Under the pieces are notes generated by a model, which was given only the letters and a program-made list of their open reading frames with translations, was not told the origin of the DNA and made no database searches. Of a stretch of 5,030 nt of DNA, positions 1-4,607 are shown in pieces. This DNA comes from Burkholderiales bacterium (GTDB lineage Bacteria; Pseudomonadota; Gammaproteobacteria; Burkholderiales; Burkholderiaceae_C), in assembly GCA_947448105.1 (NCBI GenBank), contig CANFNE010000188.1, positions 1 through 5,030 on the forward strand, given 5' to 3'. The position numbers were made by a program, and so were the translations under genes. The first letter of the stretch is position 1, and the number at the start of each line of letters is the position of its first letter.

Positions 1-500
1 CCTTCGCTACCAGCCAGGGCCTGCACGCGCTGGCGCAGGTCTTCGCGCTGGGCCAGCGGTATTTTTTGCGACACACCAATATGGTCGTCTTGGGGCAAAA
101 ACACCAGCATGCGCCCGGCAATACTGATCTGCGTGGACAGGCGCGCGCCCTTGGTGCCCATCGGGTCTTTGATCACCTGCACCATCAGCGCCTGGCCCTC
201 AAACACCTGGCGCTCTATGGGAATGAGCGCCTGCGCGGTGCGCGCTGCGCTGATGGTCTCGCCCTCGGCCGGCGGGTGCCAGACGTCGGCTACATGCAAA
301 AAGGCCGCGCGCTCCAGGCCAATGTCAATAAAGGCCGACTGCATGCCCGGCAACACCCGCGCCACCTTGCCCAGATAGACGTTGCCCACCAGGCCACGCT
401 CCAGCGTTCGCTCCACATGCAGCTCTTGCACGGCGCTGTGCTCCACAACGGCCACGCGGGTTTCCTGGGGCGACCAGTTGATCAAAATATCTTGCTGCAC
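1..500 (-). CDS. rng: Ribonuclease G, N-terminal 166 residues (3' end beyond window)
   Basis: RNase G is a cytoplasmic endoribonuclease that matures the 5' end of 16S rRNA and takes part in mRNA decay. The visible part starts MQQDILINWSPQETRVAV and carries the S1 RNA-binding region (about residues 36-125). Family hallmarks are GLVGNVYLGKVARVLPGMQ (36-54), AFIDIGLERAAFLHVADVW (56-74) and QVIKDPMGTKGARLSTQIS (108-126), followed by GRMLVFLPQ. The catalytic DNase I-like domain, with its metal-binding aspartates and the zinc link, lies outside the window. The N-terminus fits RNase G better than RNase E. The start is a GTG with AGGAG nine bases upstream, and an in-frame TAG sits just before it, so no longer start is possible nearby. 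It follows maf by 12 bases; maf and rng are also adjacent in E. coli (mreBCD-yhdE-rng). No frameshift is visible. Confidence 0.96.
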   Translation of the reverse strand, partial: MQQDILINWSPQETRVAVVEHSAVQELHVERTLERGLVGNVYLGKVARVLPGMQSAFIDIGLERAAFLHVADVWHPPAEGETISAARTAQALIPIERQVFEGQALMVQVIKDPMGTKGARLSTQISIAGRMLVFLPQDDHIGVSQKIPLAQREDLRQRVQALAGSE

Positions 501-509
501 GGGCTTTAA

Positions 510-514
510 CTCCT
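510..514 (-). promoter_or_regulatory. Shine-Dalgarno of rng
   Basis: AGGAG lies nine bases before the GTG at 500 and overlaps the TAG stop of maf (515-513). It supports the GTG start of rng. Confidence 0.75.
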
Positions 515-1130
515 AGGACTCCAGGGCGCGCAATGCCTGAGCGGTCTCAAACAATGGCAGGCCCATGATGCCAGAGTAGCTCCCCTCCATGCGCGCAATA
601 AACGCCGCCGCCAGACCCTGCACCGCGTAGGCCCCGGCCTTGCCCATGGGTTCACCTGAGGCCACATAGGCCGCAATTTGCGCCTGCGACAAGTGCGCAA
701 ATGTCACGCGTGACACGCTGCAGGCGCGCACCACGCGGGCGCCCTCCCCCAATACTCCGTTACCCAGCGCAATCGCCGTCATCACCCGGTGGCTGCGCCC
801 GGCCAAGCGGCCCAGCATGCGCGCCGCGTCTGCCGCGTCCTGCGGTTTGCCCAAAATGCTGCGCCCCAAAGCCACCGTGGTGTCAGAACACAAGATGGGC
901 GCTGGTGGCAGTTGACGGCGCTGCAGGCGCGCCTGCGCGGCCTGCAGCTTGAGCGCAGTCACGCGCTGCACATAGTCCAGTGGCGCCTCACCCGGCAGCA
1001 CCACTTCCAGCGCCTCGCTGTCCTCGGCATCGTCGGGCAGCAGCAGGCGGTGTTCCACGCCCAGTTGCGCAAGCAACTGGCTGCGCCGGGGGCTTTGCGA
1101 GGCAAGGTAAATAAAGGCGGACACGCGCAT
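513..1130 (-). CDS. maf: Maf nucleoside triphosphate pyrophosphatase, YhdE-type (dTTP/UTP)
   Basis: Maf proteins cleave nucleoside triphosphates to the monophosphate and pyrophosphate, and the YhdE branch acts on dTTP, UTP and some modified pyrimidine nucleotides in the cytoplasm. The 205-residue protein is close to the usual family length. It has the phosphate-binding motif LASQSPRR (9-16), the acidic catalytic site CSDTTVALG (81-89, with Asp83 the likely base), GKP (94-96), KAGAYAVQG (164-172) and GSYSGIMGLPLFET (183-196). The KAGAYAVQG and GSY motifs resemble E. coli YhdE rather than YceF, whose substrate is m7GTP. The ATG directly abuts the rlmH stop (TAG then ATG). A GGGAG lies only three bases from this ATG but nine bases from a GTG at codon 3 (1124-1122), so translation may begin there and give a protein two residues shorter. 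It is co-directional with rlmH upstream and rng downstream. Confidence 0.95.
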   Translation of the reverse strand: MRVSAFIYLASQSPRRSQLLAQLGVEHRLLLPDDAEDSEALEVVLPGEAPLDYVQRVTALKLQAAQARLQRRQLPPAPILCSDTTVALGRSILGKPQDAADAARMLGRLAGRSHRVMTAIALGNGVLGEGARVVRACSVSRVTFAHLSQAQIAAYVASGEPMGKAGAYAVQGLAAAFIARMEGSYSGIMGLPLFETAQALRALES

Positions 1131-1598
1131 CTACTCCCGGTGGTAAGGGTGGTTGGCGTTGATGGACCAAGCGCGGTAGAGCTGCTCAATCAGCAGCACC
1201 CGGGCAAACGCGTGGGGCAGTGTCAGGTCCGAGAGGCGAATGCGCTCATGCGCCGCCTGGCGAAAGGCCGGCTCAATCCCATCAGGCCCGCCTATGACCA
1301 GCGCCACATCGCCGCCGCTGAGCTGCCAGTCGGTCAGGCGCGTGGCCAGGGCTTGGGTGGTGAGCGTGGTGCCGCGTTCATCAAGCACCACCACGCGGGC
1401 GCCTTTGGGTATGGCGGCCTCAATGCGCGCGCGCTCGGCGGCGTACAAGGTATCTAAGGTTTTGGAGCCACGCGGCTCGGTTTTTACCGCCTTGAGCTCC
1501 ATCTTGATCTCGTGCGGAAAGCGCTTGGCGTAGTCGTCCCACGCGGTTTGCGCCCAGTCGGGTACGCGCAGGCCAACGGCAACAATGACCAGCCGCAC
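1131..1598 (-). CDS. rlmH: 23S rRNA (pseudouridine-1915-N3)-methyltransferase
   Basis: RlmH is a SPOUT-class methyltransferase that uses S-adenosylmethionine to methylate N3 of pseudouridine 1915 in helix 69 of 23S rRNA, acting on assembled 70S ribosomes. The product is 155 residues, the same length as the E. coli enzyme. Visible family features are the N-terminus MRLVIVAVGLRVPDWAQ, RFPHE (26-30), the trefoil-knot SAM-binding loop VIGGPDG (101-107), SDLTLPHAFARVLLIEQLYR (123-142) and the invariant C-terminal end AWSINANHPYHRE. The start is a GTG, supported by alignment with the E. coli N-terminus and by GAGG five bases upstream. It begins seven bases after the rsfS stop and ends directly at the maf ATG. 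The rsfS-rlmH pairing is conserved in many bacteria. No anomalies are seen. Confidence 0.98.
   Translation of the reverse strand: MRLVIVAVGLRVPDWAQTAWDDYAKRFPHEIKMELKAVKTEPRGSKTLDTLYAAERARIEAAIPKGARVVVLDERGTTLTTQALATRLTDWQLSGGDVALVIGGPDGIEPAFRQAAHERIRLSDLTLPHAFARVLLIEQLYRAWSINANHPYHRE
1134..1138 (-). promoter_or_regulatory. Shine-Dalgarno of maf
   Basis: GGGAG inside the last codons of rlmH. The spacing is three bases to the ATG at 1130 and nine bases to the GTG at 1124; the nine-base spacing matches those of rng and hemF in this window, so this site bears on which maf start is used. Confidence 0.6.
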
Positions 1599-1603
1599 GC
1601 TTG

Positions 1604-1607
1604 CCTC
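1604..1607 (-). promoter_or_regulatory. Shine-Dalgarno of rlmH
   Basis: GAGG, five bases before the GTG at 1598, overlapping the TGA stop of rsfS. It supports the GTG start. Confidence 0.6.
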
Positions 1608-2340
1608 AGGCCTGGCGCGGCGCGGTCTTCTTGGCCGCTACTTTTTTGGCAGCCACTTTTTTGGCTGGCGTGGCCGGCTTTTTGGTGATGACTTTTTTCT
1701 CGGCCACCACGACTTTGGTAATGGACGTGGTGGCAACGCCTGCGGTCTTGCGCGCAGCGGTTTTGGCGGGTGTGGCTTTGGCCGTCGCGGCCTTGGCGGC
1801 GTCGCGCTTGGCAGCTGCGGCATTCGCGGCAGCCGTTTTGGCGGCCTGGGCGCGTGATGGGAAGGCTTCTGCCACGCCAATTTTGGCGGCGTTGGAGCGG
1901 CGCAGTGTGGTCACAGGCTTGGCCGCGCTGGCCGCCACAGGGGCTTTGGCCACGGCTGCAGGCTTGGCCACGCCGAGCTTCAGGCGCACCGGCTTTTCGC
2001 CCCACAGCTCTTCGAGGTTGTAATAGGTGCGAAAACTCGGTTGCATCACGTGCACCACGGCCTGGCCGCAATCCACAATAATCCATTCACCGTTGACTTC
2101 GCCCTCCACACGGGGCTTGGCGAAACCGGCCTCGCGCACCGCATCGCGCACGCTGGCGGCCAGTGCCTTGGTCTGGCGGTTGGACGTGCCCGAGGCGACG
2201 ATCACGCGCTCAAACAGGGCTGAGAGGTTTTCGGTGTCGAACACCACAATGTCCTGGGCCTTGACGTCTTCAAGGCCATCCACAATCGCACGCTGGAGTT
2301 TTTGGATGTCATTTTTTTTGGCAGCAGAGGAAGTGGTCAT
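1606..2340 (-). CDS. rsfS: Ribosomal silencing factor RsfS with long Lys/Ala-rich C-terminal tail
   Basis: RsfS (YbeB/DUF143 family) binds ribosomal protein uL14 on the 50S subunit and blocks joining with 30S, lowering translation in poor conditions. The core (about residues 11-120) is clear: DIVVFDTENLSALFERVIVASGTSNRQ (30-56, given here only as the region), VEGE and GEWIIVD (78-90), VVHVM (95-99) and YYNLEELWGEKPV (106-118). The protein has 244 residues while E. coli RsfS has 105. The excess is residues about 123-244, rich in Ala, Lys, Thr and Val, with about 27 basic and only 3 acidic residues, ending in AKKVA-AKKVA-AKKTA repeats like histone H1 or AlgP tails. The ATG at 2340 overlaps the nadD TGA by one base (TGATG); I see no good Shine-Dalgarno, so coupled translation is likely. 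An open frame runs further upstream to 2478 but only inside nadD and without family similarity. An A8 run covers codons 8-10. Confidence 0.96.
   Translation of the reverse strand: MTTSSAAKKNDIQKLQRAIVDGLEDVKAQDIVVFDTENLSALFERVIVASGTSNRQTKALAASVRDAVREAGFAKPRVEGEVNGEWIIVDCGQAVVHVMQPSFRTYYNLEELWGEKPVRLKLGVAKPAAVAKAPVAASAAKPVTTLRRSNAAKIGVAEAFPSRAQAAKTAAANAAAAKRDAAKAATAKATPAKTAARKTAGVATTSITKVVVAEKKVITKKPATPAKKVAAKKVAAKKTAPRQA
1621..1665 (-). repeat. Three 15-base coding repeats (AKKVA units) at the end of rsfS
   Basis: Three consecutive five-residue units, AKKVA, AKKVA and AKKTA (residues 226-240 of RsfS), arise from an imperfect 15-base tandem repeat. On the plus strand, gctacttttttggc (1637-1650) and gccacttttttggc (1652-1665) differ at one base and each has a T6 run. 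Such repeats can expand or contract by slippage, which would change tail length without breaking the frame. Confidence 0.8.
2312..2319 (-). repeat. A8 homopolymer near the 5' end of rsfS
   Basis: Eight consecutive A on the coding strand span codons 8-10 (GCC AAA AAA AAT GAC). In frame it contains A AAA AAT, a slippery heptamer form. Gain of one A, or a -1 shift, brings TGA into frame at once after about nine residues. Confidence 0.85.
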
Positions 2341-2948
2341 CAGGGCGTCTGGTAAAGGTGGTGGTGGGCAATATAGCGCGCAACGGGTTCGGTCACCAGC
2401 GCGTCTATGCTTTGCTGGTGGGCTACGCGGTGACGAATCTCCGTCGCACTTTGCGCCATAGCGGGCATGTGCAGCCATTGCAGGGCGAATCTTTCCGTCT
2501 GCATGGGGTCTATTTCGGTGTTGGAGCCGACAGATGCAGGGCGTACAGCTACATAAATTATAGCAAGTCGGGTCAAGTCACTGGCGCGGTGCCAATGTTG
2601 CAGGGTCTGCGCCTGGTCTTGGCCGATGAGCAAGCACAGTTGCGCGCCGGGGTGTTCGCGTTGCAGCGCCTCTAAGGTGTCTACCGTAAAACTCGGGCCG
2701 CTGCGCTCCATCTCACAGGCATCCACCATGGCCTGCGGCACGTCGGCAAAGGCCAAGTCGCACAAGGCCAGTCGGTGGCGGGCCTCGGTCAGGGCACGAC
2801 TTTTGTGCAGTGGCTCCCCTGTGGGCACCACATGCAATTGCGCCAGCCCGAGCTGCGCCACTGCCGCCTGCGCCAGCGCCACATGGCCCCGGTGCGGCGG
2901 GTCAAACGCGCCGCCAAACACGCCAATGCGCACGGGGCTGCTGCTCAA
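2340..2948 (-). CDS. nadD: Nicotinate-nucleotide adenylyltransferase
   Basis: NadD transfers AMP from ATP to nicotinate mononucleotide, giving deamido-NAD in the NAD synthesis pathway of the cytoplasm. The Rossmann-fold nucleotidyltransferase signature is GVFGGAFDPPHRGH (9-22), with the HxGH-type motif HRGH. Other family features are VPTGEPLHK (41-49), PSFTVDTL (85-92), LLIGQDQAQTLQHWHR (106-121) and QSATEIRHRVA (166-176) with IDALVTEPVARYIAHHHLY near the end, close to the usual (S)STxIR...V..YI...LY pattern. Length 202 is normal. The start is uncertain: a TTG at 2948 overlaps the hemF stop (TTGA, four bases), while a GTG at 2933 would give MRIGVFGG and is also reasonable; neither has a strong Shine-Dalgarno. 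Residues about 127-137 are encoded by an oddly AT-rich codon run that holds a promoter-like sequence. It ends at the TGATG overlap with rsfS, which it also neighbours in many genomes. Confidence 0.95.
   Translation of the reverse strand: MSSSPVRIGVFGGAFDPPHRGHVALAQAAVAQLGLAQLHVVPTGEPLHKSRALTEARHRLALCDLAFADVPQAMVDACEMERSGPSFTVDTLEALQREHPGAQLCLLIGQDQAQTLQHWHRASDLTRLAIIYVAVRPASVGSNTEIDPMQTERFALQWLHMPAMAQSATEIRHRVAHQQSIDALVTEPVARYIAHHHLYQTP
2557..2565 (-). promoter_or_regulatory. Possible internal extended -10 promoter inside nadD
   Basis: The minus strand reads TGCTATAAT, a perfect sigma-70 extended -10 element (TGn plus TATAAT), pointing at rsfS about 210 bases downstream. No good -35 is found at 16-18 bases; a TTGACC (2571-2576) lies only eight bases upstream, too near to pair with it. 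Extended -10 promoters can work without a -35. The AT-rich synonymous codons around it are unlike the rest of the window. Activity is inferred only. Confidence 0.4.
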
Positions 2949-3865
2949 ACCCAGTCCCGCGCCACCAGAAATTGGGAATACAGCGCCGCCTCGGGCGTGC
3001 CAGGCGCGGGTACGTTTTGGTAAGACCAGCTCGCCATCGGCGGCATGGACAGCAAAATCGACTCAGTGCGCCCGCCCGACTGCAGGCCAAAGTGGGTGCC
3101 GCGGTCCCAGACCAGGTTGAACTCTACATAGCGCCCGCGCCGGTAGAGCTGGAACTCGCGCTCGCGGCTGCCATAGGCCATGTCTTTGCGCCGCTGCACG
3201 ATGGGCATGTAGGCGCCCAAAAACGCGTCGGCCAGCGCGCGCAGCATGGCAAAGCTCAGTTCCTGGCCCAGCTCCGAAAAGTCGTCAAAAAACACGCCAC
3301 CAATGCCGCGTGGCTCATTGCGGTGCTTGAGGAAAAAGTAGTCGTCGCACCAGGCCTTAAAGCGCGGGTATTTGTCCGCACCAAAGGGCGCGAGCGCGTC
3401 TTTGCAGCTTTGGTGGAAATGCACCGCGTCTTCTTCAAAGCCATAGATGGGCGTCAAATCCATGCCGCCACCAAACCAGCACACGGTCTGGCCCTCGGGG
3501 TTCTTGGCGGCCAGCATGCGTACATTCATGTGCACCGTGGGCGCATAGGGGTTGCGCGGATGGAACACCAGCGACACCCCCATGGCCTCAAAGGGCGCAC
3601 CGGCGAGTTCGGGCCGGTGCTGGGTGGCGCTGGGAGGCAGGCGCGGCCCGCGCACATGCGAAAAGCCGCAGCCCGCGCGCTCAAACACCGCGCCGTTTTC
3701 CAAAATCTGGGTAATGCCGTTGCCCTGCAGCGTTTCGCCCGGCGGCTTTTCCCAGGGGTCTACCACCAGGGTGCCGCCATCCAGCGCCACCACGGCGCCG
3801 GTAATGCGCGATTGCAAGTCCAGCAGGTACTGGCGCACGGTGTCAGGGGATGCGGATTCAAACAT
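2945..3865 (-). CDS. hemF: Oxygen-dependent coproporphyrinogen III oxidase
   Basis: HemF oxidatively decarboxylates coproporphyrinogen III to protoporphyrinogen IX with O2 as acceptor, an aerobic step of haem synthesis; the family acts as a soluble homodimer. The 306-residue protein is near full family length (E. coli 299). Diagnostic blocks are ENGAVFERAGCGFSHVRG (56-73), ATQHRPELAG (80-89), FEAMGVSLVFHPRNPYAPT (92-110) with VHMNVR, CWFGGGMDLTPIYGFEEDA (129-147), the signature around WCDDYFFLKHRNEPRGIGG (172-190), and YRRGRYVEFNLVWDRGTHFG (241-260) with GGRTESILLSMPP. It ends VARDWV as in E. coli. The ATG at 3865 is chosen because GGAG lies nine bases upstream and MFESASPDTVRQYLLDLQ aligns with the family N-terminus. 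Its frame is open further upstream to 4435, but that translation has no family similarity. It overlaps the acyltransferase gene by eight bases and nadD by up to four. Confidence 0.98.
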   Translation of the reverse strand: MFESASPDTVRQYLLDLQSRITGAVVALDGGTLVVDPWEKPPGETLQGNGITQILENGAVFERAGCGFSHVRGPRLPPSATQHRPELAGAPFEAMGVSLVFHPRNPYAPTVHMNVRMLAAKNPEGQTVCWFGGGMDLTPIYGFEEDAVHFHQSCKDALAPFGADKYPRFKAWCDDYFFLKHRNEPRGIGGVFFDDFSELGQELSFAMLRALADAFLGAYMPIVQRRKDMAYGSREREFQLYRRGRYVEFNLVWDRGTHFGLQSGGRTESILLSMPPMASWSYQNVPAPGTPEAALYSQFLVARDWV

Positions 3866-4529
3866 GGGGCAATTCTCCACGGGACGGGGGGGACGAAGCG
3901 GCGCCACGCGCGGGCGGCGACTTGAGCAAGACAATGGGCGAGGCGCCTGCCGGCGTGTAGCCCTGCACACCGGCAAAGCTGGCGGCAATAGAGGCCATGT
4001 CAGCCGCCTCGTCGCCGCGCAAGTCGTAAAAATCGGTAGCCACCAATTGGCGCCGGCCAAAGTCCAGGCGCACCAGGCACAGTGGCACCCCGGCTTGCAA
4101 GGCGGTTTGGTAAAAGCCGCTGCGCCAGCCGGCCGTGCGTTTGCGTGTGCCTTCGGGCGCCAGGCCCAGCCAGCAGTAGCGCTGCTGGCGGCGGGCGTCT
4201 TGGAGTTCGGCAACCGCTTGGCCCACCAGGCCACCGGGCGCGTCGCGCACCGCCGGAATGCCGCCCAACCAGCGCAGCCAGCGCCCCAAGAGCGGCACCC
4301 GAAACAACGTGTCCTTGCCCCAAAAATTGAGCTGCACGCCCAGCGCCCACTTGGCCATGACGGCAAACACAAAGTCCCAGTTGCTGGTATGCGGGTAAAC
4401 CACAAACACACCTTGCAAACTGGGCAGGCCCTCAAACTGCAGCTCCCAGCCCAGGGCCGTCAACAGGCTGCGGGCCAGGCGGCTGCCCTGGGGCTGCACC
4501 GGGTGGGGCGGATGGAATGCGGAAGTCAT
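3858..4529 (-). CDS. PlsC-type lysophospholipid/glycerolipid acyltransferase family protein
   Basis: The 223-residue protein carries the PlsC acyltransferase motifs in order: HTSNWD (47-52, the HX4D catalytic motif), block II around GKDTLFRVPLLGRWLRWLGG (71-90) followed by IPAVR, block III LAPEGTRK (123-130) and AGVPL (146-150) as the hydrophobic block IV. The family transfers acyl groups to lysophosphatidate or similar acceptors at the cytoplasmic membrane. The exact substrate is not shown, and a symbol is withheld because a main plsC probably lies elsewhere. No strong signal peptide is seen; the segment VFVVYPHTSNWDFVFAVMA is hydrophobic. I prefer the ATG at 4529; a TTG two codons upstream (4535) is possible. 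No clear Shine-Dalgarno precedes it. Residues after about 203 (LKSPPARGAASSPPSRGE, then LPHV) look like an unstructured Pro/Ser/Arg tail. The gene follows purD after 78 bases and overlaps hemF by eight bases. Confidence 0.9.
   Translation of the reverse strand: MTSAFHPPHPVQPQGSRLARSLLTALGWELQFEGLPSLQGVFVVYPHTSNWDFVFAVMAKWALGVQLNFWGKDTLFRVPLLGRWLRWLGGIPAVRDAPGGLVGQAVAELQDARRQQRYCWLGLAPEGTRKRTAGWRSGFYQTALQAGVPLCLVRLDFGRRQLVATDFYDLRGDEAADMASIAASFAGVQGYTPAGASPIVLLKSPPARGAASSPPSRGELPHV
3875..3878 (-). promoter_or_regulatory. Shine-Dalgarno of hemF
   Basis: GGAG, nine bases before the ATG at 3865, lies within the last codons of the upstream acyltransferase gene. It fixes the hemF start despite the long open frame above it. 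Confidence 0.7.
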
Positions 4530-4545
4530 GGCCAAAGGCGCGCAG

Positions 4546-4598
4546 GCAGCGGTCTTAGTGCAGCGGCTGCGGCACTGCCACCGTGTCCAAACCGCTGC
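4546..4598. repeat. Nested inverted repeat between purD and the acyltransferase gene
   Basis: The 78-base gap 4530-4607 holds an exact eight-base inverted repeat, gcagcggt (4546-4553) and accgctgc (4591-4598), enclosing a second pair, agtgc (4557-4561) and gcact (4572-4576). The transcript could fold into a branched or stacked hairpin just after the purD stop. No U-run follows on the transcribed strand, so it is not a standard intrinsic terminator. It may be an attenuating or mRNA-stabilising structure, or chance in GC-rich DNA. Confidence 0.5.
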
Positions 4599-4607
4599 GA
4601 GCGGGCG

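Noticed and set aside
789..1457. 222-codon plus-strand frame over maf and rlmH.
   Set aside because: Antisense to two well-supported genes, with no recognisable domain or ribosome binding site.
1601..2023. Plus-strand Ala-rich frames opposite the rsfS tail resembling a hydrophobic membrane protein.
   Set aside because: The Ala/Leu/Phe-rich pattern is the reverse complement of Ala/Lys codons (GCC, AAA), not evidence for a gene.
1484..2086. 200-codon frame on the minus strand over the rsfS tail and rlmH start.
   Set aside because: It is an alternative frame of rsfS; the Arg/Gly/Cys-rich translation has no recognisable motif, whereas the rsfS frame has the conserved core.
2341..2478. Upstream extension of rsfS by 46 codons to an ATG-like start at 2478.
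   Set aside because: It lies within nadD, has no similarity to RsfS, and the ATG at 2340 in the TGATG overlap fits the family N-terminus.
2571..2576. TTGACC as a -35 partner for the TATAAT inside nadD.
   Set aside because: The spacing is only eight bases, and the sequence 16-18 bases downstream of TTGACC is a poor -10.
2810..3925. 371-codon open frame on the plus strand opposite hemF.
   Set aside because: It is antisense to a confirmed gene, its translation is low-complexity Ala/Arg/His/Gly typical of GC-rich shadow frames, and no domain is recognisable.
3866..4435. Long N-terminal extension of HemF in the same frame (190 codons open above the chosen ATG).
   Set aside because: The translation is Cys/Trp/Arg-rich with no family similarity, lies entirely over the acyltransferase gene in another frame, and hemF has its own Shine-Dalgarno and a matching N-terminus.
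4546..4598. Intrinsic terminator after purD.
   Set aside because: The inverted repeat is not followed by a T-run in the direction of transcription.
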